Below are positions 10,801 through 20,240 of a stretch of DNA of 64,000 bases, one piece after another; position 1 is the stretch's first letter; each line of letters opens with the position of its first letter. The position numbers and the translations under genes are program-made. The notes below the pieces were generated by a model. That model had not been told where the DNA came from and did no database searches. It worked only from the letters and a program-made list of their open reading frames with translations. The DNA comes from Gambelia wislizenii (lineage: Eukaryota; Chordata; Lepidosauria; Squamata; Crotaphytidae), in NCBI GenBank assembly GCA_030847615.1, contig JAUMIR010000005.1:113985116-114049115 (forward strand), given 5' to 3'.

Positions 10801-12295
10801 TGTTTGCAAATGAATGAAGGAGAATCACCTAAAGATGGTGAATCGGTGGTACATGACACGTGTAAAAATAAGTACAATCTACAAAACTAAAGATAACCAC
10901 TGTTGGAGATGCGGTAAAGAAATAGATCCTTATACCACATGTGGTGGACTTGTCCAATCATCAAAAGATTCTGGACAAAAATCCATAAGAGAATACAAGA
11001 AATATTTGACACTCAGTATGAAATGAGCCCCAAGTTGTATTTACTAAATATGACAACATCAATTGATAAAATTGTAAAAAAACAATACTGGAGGACGATA
11101 TTATACTTAGTAACAGCAGCAAGATTAGTGGAGAAGCAAGGAAACCCCACAAATAGTGGATTGGCTGCTCAAAATTAAAGAGATGCAGGAAAACGACAGG
11201 TTAACTGGTATCTTTAAAAAGACAAGATATGCAAATATTAAGGAAGAGTGGGATCCTATGCAAAAATTTTGGAAGAGAACATGGAACATGGATGAGAAAC
11301 TTTGGTAAATAAATGAACAATCACCCCTTTTGATGGGGGAGAGATACTTGGTGAAATATGAGAAGAAAGGGAGAAAGGAAAATAACGATACTGTAAAAGG
11401 GTAGCAAAAGCATGAATATAACAAATATCAAGAACAATCATACTTGAAGAGATTAAAGAACATAGGGTTATCAATTAAGATAAAAAAGCAACATAAATAA
11501 TGTACACAATCATATAACACAGTATATTATTATATATTATTATATTACCACACAGTTACTTTACTTTATATAGTACTGAATACATGCTGTACGTACAATA
11601 GCGGCTATCCAAACCTTTACATTTAATACAATGGACTTTTTCAGACAAAGAAAAAACAATGCTAGCAGCCTCGCAACGTGGTGAGACTGCTAGCATTGTT
11701 TTTTCTTTGTCCAAAAAAGTCCAACATGTAAAATGTAAAAATTTATACTTAATAGACAGAAAAGATTGAATAGAGTTTAAATTGTAAGAGGTAACGATGG
11801 AAATTACTTAAAAGAAACTATCCAACCAGAGATGAATGTAAATAGGAAGTCAATAGTTGATGTGGTAAGAGGGAAAGGAGATTGTGAGAAGATGGATAGT
11901 GAAATATATGGAAGAAGGATGATACAAGTTATATTGAGGGTACAGCATGTGTTGAGAAGGGTGTGAGTAAGTGATTGAAGGAATCAGGAAGGAGAGAGAA
12001 GGAAAGAAAGTAATAAAGATGTACAAAAGGAATTTGATGAGAGGTGTAAAAAAAGATAGTAAAAGGAAATTAGAATATAGATAATACAGGAAGAGAGTTT
12101 ATAAACGGGAACACAACATTAAGCAATATATATTGCAAATGAAAACGTATAGTTTTCTCTTCTCTTTTCTTGTGTTAGATAAGTTGACATGCTATGTAAG
12201 AATTTATGTTATATATGTGTATGTATGTATTTATGTTTTGTATGTATAAAAGAATGAGTGTGTAAGTAGAAGCAACTTTTTATAATAAAAAAAAT
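10801..12295 (+). mobile_element. 5'-truncated L1 with 18 bp TSD
   Basis: Exact 18 bp TSDs (AATAATTTCTGCAGTTTT) lie at 10783-10800 and 12296-12313. The coding part at 10814-11178 is the end of L1 ORF2: 'NRWYMTRVKISTIYKTK', then a CWRC start of the terminal CCHC-like knuckle (the following H...C half is damaged by a frameshift), then 'SPKLYLLNMTTSIDKIVKKQYWRTILYLVTAARL'-type sequence split over two frames. It parallels 40795-41100 in the long L1. About 1.1 kb of A-rich 3' sequence follows, ending in 'aataaaaaaaataat'. A 92 bp hairpin at 11632-11723 sits in this 3' region. Confidence 0.9.
11632..11723. mobile_element. Near-perfect 37 bp-arm hairpin (mini foldback) inside L1 3' region
   Basis: Left arm 11632-11668 (starting TGGACTTTTTCAGACAAAG) pairs with right arm 11687-11723 with only one or two mismatches; the loop of 18 bp contains 'cctcgcaacgtggtgaga'. 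No equivalent sits in the 3' end of the long L1 at 41.34-41.59 kb, so it was probably inserted. Flanking ACA (11628-11630 and 11724-11726) could be a 3 bp TSD, but this is weak. Confidence 0.75.
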
Positions 12296-12631
12296 AATAA
12301 TTTCTGCAGTTTTCTCCCTACTGCAGGAGAAATTAACATTTCTGTGCATCTCTCACCCCATATAAACATATCCCAAGATGTTTGGGGAAATTATTCTGTT
12401 CAGAAGTACATCTGGGTTTTTGCTGTTGTTTTCAATGCAAAACCGTCACATTTTTCAGGCAAAAGGCACTGGGCTGGATGGTTTCTGGAATCATGTTTTG
12501 TTGCACAAAAATGTATTTTTGTATGTGAGGGGAAAAAAAAACAAAAACACCCAACTTTCCCCAGAAACCTATATGGAAGTTTTGTCCAAAATTACTGTTC
12601 TTCATACAATAAACAGCAGTTGTGCAAAAAA

Positions 12632-12672
12632 CAAAACAAACAAACAAACAAAAAACAAAAAACAAAAAAGCC
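12632..12672. repeat. (CAAA)n-like low-complexity run
   Basis: Runs of caaa/acaaa units; all overlapping ORFs here are low-complexity artefacts. Confidence 0.8.
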
Positions 12673-13106
12673 ATGAGTATTGTTAATCAGTGGGGGGGGG
12701 GGTTTGCATTGTTTTTAGAAATCTATGTGGGGATTGTGCTTAAAATTGGTCTTTTTGCCAGTCAGTGCAATAATAAAGATACCAGACACATAACATGGGT
12801 TGTAAAGGGCCACTTTATTTAAGTATACAGTTGTCCCTTCACATTCGCATGTTTCACATTCACTGTTTTGCATATTAGATCCTGGCCTCAGGAACTACAT
12901 CTCCTGGCCTCTTTTAGTCTTGCTGGTTGTTGATTTTTGTATTTTTTTTAATGTGATTTTAGTTTAGGTGGTTTTTAATTTTATACTAGTTTAATATCTT
13001 TTTATGGAGGAGGGTGGGGGTGGGTGGTGCTTAGGGATTTTAGTCAGCATTGTTGTATTTTACGTGTTGTAAGCCTCCCCAATTGTTTTTAACAGAAGGG
13101 CAGGGT

Positions 13107-13141
13107 AATAATAATAATAATAATTATTATTATTATTATTT
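13107..13141. repeat. (AAT)n/(ATT)n palindromic microsatellite
   Basis: (AAT) units followed at once by (ATT) units, so the run is self-complementary. Confidence 0.9.
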
Positions 13142-13392
13142 ACAGATTGCAGCTACTGTTCAACTAGCTCAAACACCAAGACCCCAATTCCTCCCCTCTC
13201 CTCCTGTCCTGGCAACAAAACAACTCCAGCACTGCCCATTTAAAACAGTAAGATCACTCCTTTTCCAAACCGAAGCTAAGAGTTGCAACTGTAGCAACAC
13301 ACACCCTCAGGCACAAATCATGCCCCTCACCCACACTCACCTCCCCGCCAGCGCTCCCACCCTCTGTCCTGGCAACAAAACACTCCATCTTG

Positions 13393-13395
<3 letters not shown>

Positions 13396-13425
<30 letters not shown>

Positions 13426-13450
13426 ATATTATCATTATCATTATTATTAC
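13396..13450. repeat. (ATC)n microsatellite
   Basis: About ten ATC/TCA units, then degenerate ATT units. Confidence 0.9.
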
Positions 13451-14514
13451 CTTGTAACAAAACATCATTGCCTGTTGCTTTAAACCTTACTGTTTTAAAT
13501 TGGCAGCACTGTTTTGGTGCAAGGTAAGAAAGCAAGATGGAGTTGTGTTGTTGGCAGGGCAGAGGGAGGGACAGGTGATGGAGAGGTGAGTGTGGATGAG
13601 CAGCATGGTTTGTGTGCCCGGGGCAGGTGTTCCAACCACAGTGACAGGTATTGGCAGTCCTGTTGGCTGGAGAGAAGTCTACAATACTGTAGTGTAGTAT
13701 ACATGTTGGGGGTGGGGCTTAACTTATATGCTTTTTTTTTCACTTTTGCAGTGGTATTCAACCCCTAAACCCCCAAAATGTGAAGGGACAACTGTAACCT
13801 ATTTAATCCTTCTCTGAGAGAGCTGCAATGGGGAAGCAACCTAGTATGGGAACTGTTGGGGCAGGAGGTCAGCTCTAAATACCCTTCCCCAACTTCCCTT
13901 GGATGTATATACCTGAACTTCAGGGAGAACCCATAATCTGGGTCGCTCCCAAGTCTGTCTTCATCTGGAAGGCTGACCCAAAAGTCCCTACCCCAAGCCA
14001 CAGGAATCAAAAATGGGATTTATCTCTCAGGCTGGCCCCAAAGGAGGTCACTTTCCACACACCTAAGTTTTCAGGATCTAAAGGGGCAGTTCCAGATTCC
14101 CCCTTCACCACCAAAAGGGGGGAAGTGCCAAAGATGCTTACTGAACTACCAGATCTCCCCCTCTACCTGAGAAGTGACTGCCTGTTTAAGACATCATCCT
14201 AAACCAATGATCAAGTCCTCCTCCACAATGTGGGGTAGGTGAAAAAACTCCTGGAAAGGGAGCAAAAAAAAATTCTACCTGGCCCTGAAGTGACCAATTA
14301 TATCATACTGATTCAGTGGTGGGAGGGTGGGCTGATCTGTGATGAAAAGGATGAGGAAGAGGACGGCTGGGCTTAAATACCCTCTGACCCCACCCTCTGC
14401 TCTCCTAGCAATGGCTCAGGTGCTGAGGATGAATTTCCCGGCCTCTATCCTGCATGCTGTCAAAAGGGGATTCCTTCAGCACAGCCATGTCAGAGATGGG
14501 AACCTTATTCCCAG

Positions 14515-14650
14515 ACACCAACTTTACACAAAAAGCAGAAACAGTGGGGTTTGGCACAGACAACATGCTTTTTGCACAATTTCCTAACATTTTTTGGCAC
14601 AAAAATTCTCAGTATTTCTGTACAGTGTAATTTCCTGAAACATGTTGGGC
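14515..14650. repeat. Possible family C fragment
   Basis: Contains 'tttgcacaatttcc', 'ttggcacaaaaatt' and 'ttctgtacagtg' units like those of the TTCTGCACAG repeat. Weak, short match. Confidence 0.35.
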
Positions 14651-15149
14651 TGTGCAAATCCAGGGTGAAAACTGAACAAAATTCTTGCCCCATGGTTATT
14701 CTTCCTGACAGGCTTTCCTGAGTGCCAAGGAACCCATGTTTCTGCTGAGAAACAAATAATGGCAAATACTTTTTATTTCAGAGAATATCAACATGGATGC
14801 TGACCTAGCCTGTTTCATAAATGTCCTCATCCATGTCTACTTTCTTCATCACTTAGTAAATAGCAACAACAATAATACATTACCTGTATATATTTTTTCT
14901 GCCTTACAAATAATGTTGAAAGGTTGTTTTCTTCTTTTCTTCCTTACCTTACCTTTTTTCCCTCTCCATTTCCCCTGAGGGATATCTAAAAAAGTCTGCT
15001 TGGAAGGCAGACTTGCAATTTGTAAAGCCTTTTTTTTTTCTGTCACCAAGGCCTGATGATTGAAAGATTCTACTTGTTGAGCCACTACTTGTTATTGACA
15101 TACTAGATATAGACCTTTGCTGGGGCATGGGAGGTGGACAGCAACAAGA

Positions 15150-16830
15150 ATAGATGTTACCTGCCCTGATACCCCTCACTCTTCCAATAATTCATCATTT
15201 GGTTATATTTCATAAATTGGCTTACTATTGGCACTCCACATGGTTGGTAGTAGACCAGGGATTCCCAAATACAAGGATTCAAGGTTTGCCCAGAAAGCCT
15301 ATGGAAGTAGCCAGTCCAAATTCCTAAAGGGCATGCCCAGGTAGGGAATTAAGATAACCCCCCTCAGACTGGTGAGTTAGGGTGGAAATGGACTAGTCCT
15401 CCTGGACATACATAGAAGTGTGTCATTCATTAATTCAATCAAGGTAGCTGGACACTCATCTCCTTGCAAAACTGGTTTTTCCTTACACCTTTCCCCAAAC
15501 AATAGAGAGTTCCTTGAGACCCTCAGTTTTAATGTTTCAACTATTAGAGATTGTTAACACATAGAAAGAATCCATTATCTAATTGTGTCATGCCCAGTGA
15601 GTCTGATGAGAATATGGAATCAGAGGAGCAGGAGGACATGTCAGGGAATGGCCCTATGGACCCTGGCACAGGTTTATCTATACCTGTGCCAGCAGAGAAC
15701 TCTTCCAACCTGGAAGAGGAAGAGTATGGCCCTAGTGGGTTAGCACCAGTCCCAGCAGAGAGCCCTGCCAATTCAGGAAGAAAAGACAGACTTACCTCCA
15801 CTATCATTCAGCCAGCAGAGATCCCAAAAGGAAACTTGAAAAAGATTGCTGAGGCTTTATCAGAAACACTGGCTCATCAAGGAGCACTTGGTGAAGCCTT
15901 AATTGCTATATATACACCTTAGGGAGCTATGGAGACTTAAAGATCAACTGATCTTCCTGGAGAAAGCTTCCTGTTGTTGATCTTCAACTCTGTGTTCCTG
16001 CTACCTTGATTCCTGCTTAGACCTTGGACCAACTCTGACTACGTTGTTGCCTGACCCACGTACCTATTTCTGAACTACATTGTCTTCTGCAAGCTTTGAC
16101 CCTTGGACTGTATTCTGGACTCTTCTCTGTGTGCCTTCCTGCTTGTATTGCTGCTTCTCATGAAACTGAACCTTGCTTGTTCTGAACCTTATCTAGCTCC
16201 ACTTAAGCTATCACTGGGAGTTGGCTGCTTTCCTGGTCTTTTGAGCTTTATCTTGGTCAACTCCTTAACTGTTTGTTAATTGCTGGCAACTGGCTGCTTT
16301 CTCATACAAATTCTGGGAAACTCCAGCAGACATTGTATTCCACTCAAAGCACCCCTTCAGGGGGAATATCAAGTATAAATATCACCCCCCCCCCAAACAT
16401 CACCAAAGTGTCAGTTTCCCAGAGGCCATTACTCTGCTGGTTTGTTGAATCACCCAATGCTTCCAGCTGTTATTCTTCTCTAAATGAATCTCTGCTTGTT
16501 GTACAGGTATAGTATTGCCCATCATCCCAAACTTTATTCCTCTATCCCAATACTTCCAACTTGCTTCAATAGCCTTGTGCGAGTGCGTGATAATTGAATG
16601 AGTATATGTGTGCGTTCCCCTGATTATTTTTCAATAAAAACCATTTTTATTTTATCTCCTGGCTTGGAGTCTCGTCAGTGAGTACCAGTATAAATAGGTC
16701 AAAAGATTTCACTATTACCTGACCTCTCATAGCCACTATTTGAGCTAATTAAGAATTCCTCATAGAAATATTGATTTTTGGTAGAAAAGCATGCAATTTC
16801 CACAGAACTCAGTAATTTGGGTAACATAGA
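15150..16830 (+). mobile_element. LTR-like repeat (family A), long copy
   Basis: Blocks through this segment match 33.63-34.59 kb: 'gttacctgccctgatacccc' (15159), 'ttcataaattggc' (15211), 'gtattccactcaaag' (16336), 'agtataaatatcaccccc' (16370), 'ttcctctatcccaatacttcc' (16536), and 'gtaccagtataaataggtc' to 'gagctaatta' (16683-16750). An AATAAA lies at 16632, 75 bp upstream of the most conserved 3' part. The layout suggests a promoter, polyA signal and short downstream part of an LTR, but TG..CA ends and a TSD could not be fixed. Confidence 0.5.
15551..15922 (+). pseudogene. 123-codon acidic, Pro/Glu-rich ORF within family A
   Basis: The predicted peptide is rich in Glu, Ser, Pro and Gly (for example SEEQEDMSGNGPMDPG and LEEEEYGPSGLAPVPAE) with two imperfect copies of a 'PVPAE(N/S)' phrase. 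I do not recognise a domain. It starts just after a 'tgtcatgcccagtgag' stretch that could be the left end of an LTR. It may be a degraded element-encoded peptide or a chance ORF; the second copy at 33.7 kb does not keep it open. Confidence 0.3.
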
Positions 16831-16869
16831 TGAATGTAAATTATTCTGGTGAGTTACCATGGGGTACCT

Positions 16870-17085
16870 ATGTATTCATTATTTTAATAGGTAAATCTAT
16901 TGTCCGCCTTTCCTCCAAGTAGCTCCAGGTGGCTGGCCTCCTGAGTTTATTATTAAAACAGTTCTGCAAGGTAGGTCAGGCTGAGAGTAGATAATTGTCT
17001 CACTGAATTGCATGGCACATTGAATATTCATCTAATTCTCAGTCCAAAACACTAACCACTTCACCATACTTGATAGTCTTTATCA
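16870..17085 (-). mobile_element. tRNA-type SINE with LINE-like tail (antisense)
   Basis: The reverse complement begins 'tatggtgaagtggttagtgttttggactgagaattagatg', the tRNA-like head, passes through 'cagcctgacctaccttgcag' and ends 'cttggaggaaaggcggacaatagattta'. The tail resembles the L2-like 3' end at 23.32-23.37 kb ('tggaagaaaggtaggatataaatt'). Confidence 0.7.
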
Positions 17086-17590
17086 TCTCTCTGCTGTCTT
17101 GGCTGAATCAAGCTTCAGTTTGTTAGCCCTCATCTAGACCACTAGTATCTCCATGCACCTGTATAAAATGGCTATGGCTACCCCAGATCTGATTAAAAGA
17201 AGAGATAGAAATGGATGTCACCTGTACATTGATGGCACTTAACTTCAAAGTTCTTCTTTCAATGATTTCATTTAGATGCTAAATAACTGTATGGAGATCA
17301 GAGCAGAACCTTGTAGAACATCATAACATAAGCATGATGACACTGAAATATAGTTCCCAAATAACATCTTCAGCAATGTGCCTTTAAGATTAAGTAGGAG
17401 GACTAAAAATCACACCCCAAACAACCATCCTGGATATGTAATCCAAAAGAATACCATAGCTACAGGTAGCAAGTGTTGCTAAACATTTCAGGGGAAAGAA
17501 CTGCTACTGTTATACTACTGATGCAGGTCATCTGCCAGGATAATGGGATGCTTTTCATTTTGCATAAATGTTATTGTTCATATATTGTGT
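17086..17590. other. No clear feature
   Basis: A stretch near 17440-17480 ('ccaaaagaataccatagct') recalls reptile LINE-associated repeat sequence, but not strongly enough to annotate. Confidence 0.3.
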
Positions 17591-17596
17591 TAATTA

Positions 17597-17705
17597 CAGT
17601 GAATTACAATGAGATTGCTATACTGTAATTCACTATATTCAGTGAATTACAATGAGATTGCTATACTGTAATTCACTATATTCAGTGAATTACACTGAGA
17701 ATGCA
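17597..17705. repeat. 43 bp palindrome-containing tandem repeat (2.5 units)
   Basis: Two exact 43 bp units (17597-17639 and 17640-17682) and a diverging third. Each contains an inverted pair AGTGAATTACA / TGTAATTCACT separated by about 16 bp, so the array can form successive hairpins. Confidence 0.9.
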
Positions 17706-17794
17706 GGGGTAAGATAAGTGATCATGTCCTACTCACTATATCTTAGTACAAACCAAATATTGTTACTTCTGCAAACAAGTTATTAAGTGACTTA

Positions 17795-18145
17795 GGAGAT
17801 TTTCAGACCGAGTTTTAGAGTGCCTAGGGCGGGAGGAGCTTTCGGGAGAGGGACGGCAATCTTGCGCAGCAGGGGGGCGTTTTCGGACGCCGTTGTCCCT
17901 CTCCCAAAACCATTCGTGTCACTTCCGTGAAGCTTTGGAAGCCTCAGCACCATATTTTAATCACGGGCAACCTCCGTGATTAAAATATGGCTCTGCGGCT
18001 TCTGAAGCTTCACGGAAGTGACACGGATGATTTCGGGAGAGGGACAACGGCGTCCGAAAATGCCCACCTGCTGCGCAAGATCGCCGTCCCTCTCCCGAAA
18101 GCTCCTCCTGCCCTAGGCACTCTAAAACGCGGTCCGAAAATCTCC
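17795..18145. mobile_element. Harbinger-like foldback MITE with TTA TSD
   Basis: TTA at 17792-17794 and 18146-18148 flank a 351 bp, almost fully self-complementary element. Ends are GGAGATTTTC...GAAAATCTCC; the arms run about 155-165 bp each with few mismatches, meeting near 17965-17980 around 'cacgggcaacctccgtg'. GC content is well above the surroundings. A 3 bp TTA duplication is what PIF/Harbinger transposition produces; no transposase is present. Confidence 0.85.
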
Positions 18146-18303
18146 TTAGATTAACATAGGGTGAGAAAGACTGAAAATAGATGTAAAAGATTTACCAGAA
18201 TGTGATTATAAAAATGTCTCTTAACACTAACACTGTTCAGAGACCCAAGTAAAAATAAACAAACAATATTTTTAGAATTACTATGTTATTAAAGTAATTA
18301 GGA

Positions 18304-18916
18304 GTGCCTCTAGATGTGAATGGCCTCGATGCTGGTGATCCCTGCTTGCTCAAGGACAGCGACATTCATCACATAGTCAGGCCAGTGTATATTTAGGATT
18401 GTGCATATACAGCACTGATGAAAGCGTTCAAGGAATCGTAGGTGGTGGCGATAGGTGACCCATGTTTCAGATCCATAAAGGAGAATAGACAGTACAATGG
18501 CTCTATACACACTGATTTTTGTGCTTCGCCTCAGGTGCTTATTACTCCAGACTCTTTTGTGAAGTCTTCCAAATGTGCTATATGCCTTTGCTAATCTGTG
18601 ATCAATCTCTTTGTCAATCTTGGCATCTGAGGACATGATGCTTCCCAGGTAGGTGAACTACTGAATGGACCTGAGCACGGATTTGCCGACGGCAATGTGG
18701 GGATGGTGGTGTTCATCCTGTGGTGCATGCTGGTAAAGAACTTCCATTTTCTTCAGGTTGACTTCCAGCCCAAACAGCTCTGCAGCTGTTGCAAAGCAGG
18801 ATGTTAAGCGCTGCAGAGCTGCTTCTGTGTGGGCAACAAGGGCAGCATCATCAGCGAAGAGCAGCTCACGGACTAGATAGTTTAGAGTCTTAGTGTGAGC
18901 CCTCAGATGGGCTGAT
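18304..18916 (-). pseudogene. APE-type LINE reverse transcriptase segment, inverted part of a 5'-inverted copy
   Basis: Minus-strand ORFs 18933-18658 and 18636-18310 encode the RT palm with LLFADDAALVAH (catalytic FADD kept), 'LFGLEVNLKKMEVLYQ', then 'YRAIVLSILLYGSETWVTYR' and 'MNVAVLEQAGITSIEA'. They match 49.68-50.27 kb of the longer copy closely. The segment stops exactly where the sense segment at 18917 begins in the parent element, which is the twin-priming pattern. Confidence 0.9.
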
Positions 18917-19105
18917 AATGATATTGAGAACACAGCTGTGCTGGGCAGGGCACGTTTCTAGGATGGAGGACCATCGGACTTGTTTATCTCAGATTGGCCT
19001 TTTTAGTCATCAGCGTGTTTGCAGAAAGCGCAGGATGAGTCCTTCCTGAATCTTCGTTTGCAAAGAAAAGCCAGAGAGAGAGATAAAGAGAGCTGTGAAT
19101 GAGAA
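18917..19105 (+). pseudogene. APE-type LINE 3' end, sense part of the same 5'-inverted copy
   Basis: From 'atgatattgagaacacag' it encodes 'MILRTQLCWAGHVSRMED', then after an internal deletion jumps to 'RTCLSQIGLFSHQRVC', the end of a C-terminal C2H2-like zinc finger that in the long copy starts at about 50599. It ends in a GA-rich tail near 19070-19105 as the long copy does. Confidence 0.85.
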
Positions 19106-19812
19106 CTCACTGTTTAGATCACCCATCTATATGTCTAAATTTAATGACAGGCTTTTCCAATAGGAAATGTTTCAATAATACATCCAAAGTTTAGTTTTCT
19201 TGCAAGTTTTCATTCAATGGCCAAAGTTCTTAAATGTGTGAGGTGCTTTTGACAAGTAGTTGACCTGAGAGGCAGTTCTGAAGAGGAGCTAGAGTGATGA
19301 GTGACCTCTCTGCTTCAGTTACAGTCAATGGAAGAGTGTAAAAAGATGTGCAGAATTACACAAACATTTGGAAATGCACTTGACATCTTAAGTTCAGAAC
19401 CTTATTTCAGAGGTTAAATGGTTCCAAAGTAGCTTCTCCAAGGTTAGTCAAATTAATTGCTTTCAGATATTTAACTTCTTCTTACAAATCTATCATGACA
19501 TCAGCACTGTATCCTTCAGTACGACCTCCATGTTTCTTTGTGTATTTCCATAGAAACTCAAATACTGTATCTAAATACTTCACAGCTTTGTAACAGGTTC
19601 ACAGCTGGCAGTTAGATTGTTGACAATTACATTAAAAAAAGTTTTTCTTGAACAGCTTGTCAGAATTTCTTACTGTCATTTCATCCAAGATTTCATAATG
19701 AAACAATTTGCACCTTTTTGTGTGTTTCTTTGGAAATTTTGGCTTAATATTAGGTGCACTGGTGACAGCTCAAACTCCAGAAAGTATAGAGGATATGCAA
19801 ACTAAAAAATTC
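19106..19812. other. No recognisable feature
   Basis: Unique-looking AT-rich sequence; short ORFs only. Confidence 0.4.
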
Positions 19813-19813
19813 T

Positions 19814-20210
19814 CTCATAGAATAATAGATTCGGAAGAGACCTCAAGGGCCATCCAGTCCAACCCCCTGCCATGCAGGAATAGACAATCAAATCATTGCT
19901 GACAGATGGCCATCCAGCCTCTGTTTAAAAACCTCCAAAGAAGGAGACTCCACCACACTGTGAGGCAGTGTATTCCACTTCCAAACAGCTCTTACTGTCA
20001 GGAAGTTCTTCCTAATGTTTAGGTGGAATCTCTTTTCCTGTAATTTGAACCCACTGATCCATGTCCTAGTCTCTGGAGCAGCGGAAAACAAGCTTGCCCC
20101 ATCCTCAGTATGACATCCCTTCAAATATTTAAACACGGCTATCATGTCCCCTCTCAACCTTCTCTTCTCCAGGCTAAACATGCCCAGCTCCCTAAGCCTC
20201 TCCTCGTAGG
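19814..20210 (-). mobile_element. CR1 LINE 3' end (antisense)
   Basis: The minus strand translates (20181-19888, 97 codons) to the well-known C-terminal CR1 region: 'LEKRRLRGDMIAVFKYLKG', 'RFHLNIRKNFLTVRAV.KWN.LP..VVESPSLEVFKQRLD'. The non-coding end follows to 19814 ('gacctcaagggccatccagtcc' antisense). The copy is 5'-truncated near 20210 and fairly well preserved. Confidence 0.9.
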
Positions 20211-20240
20211 GGTAGAGTTTATCCTGGGGGTAGAGTTTAT
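20211..20240. repeat. 14 bp direct repeat at CR1/L2 junction
   Basis: GGGGTAGAGTTTAT occurs at 20209-20222 and 20227-20240, separated by 4 bp, at the point where the CR1 fragment stops and the L2-like element begins. It could be a target-site or repair duplication. Confidence 0.6.

Larger units (their letters stand above)
10741..12700. repeat. Family C repeat split by an L1 insertion
   Basis: 10746-10800 ('ctagggatgcaaatattt', then 'gcatgcaataatttctgc') matches the start of the family C copy at 32526. The same repeat appears to resume at 12314 after the L1, with 'ttgcacaaaaatg', 'tatatggaag' and 'gtgcaaaaaac' units up to about 12625, ending in a (CAAA)n run at 12632-12672. The interior is weakly conserved, so the right boundary is uncertain. 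Confidence 0.5.
12828..13794. mobile_element. Mariner/pogo-type element with TA TSD
   Basis: TA dinucleotides at 12826-12827 and 13795-13796 bracket inverted ends of the type CAGTTGTCCCTTCACATT (left) and AATGTGAAGGGACAACTG (right), a perfect pair over 18 bp. The 967 bp interior has no transposase. Instead it holds a sequence like an L2 3' tail (about 12920-13140, ending 'gtgttgtaagcctccc..' and AAT repeats) and GC-richer filler. It is non-autonomous and itself a target of later insertion. Confidence 0.8.
12770..14285 (-). mobile_element. Ngaro/DIRS-like element 3' end, split by a mariner-type element
   Basis: 12770-12825 ('gggccactttattta' and flank) and 13797-14160 together match the 3' non-coding ends of the antisense elements at 26.90-27.40 and 62.66-63.12 kb, including 'ggggaagcaacctagt', 'tccagattccc' and 'caccaaaagg'. 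In the antisense direction this end carries an AATAAA hexamer. The coding part is missing. The intervening 12828-13794 is a TA-flanked transposon. Confidence 0.65.

Noticed and set aside
13050..13457. 135-codon ORF with Asn, Tyr and Ser runs
   Set aside because: Runs come from AAT/ATT and ATC microsatellites inside a mariner-type element.
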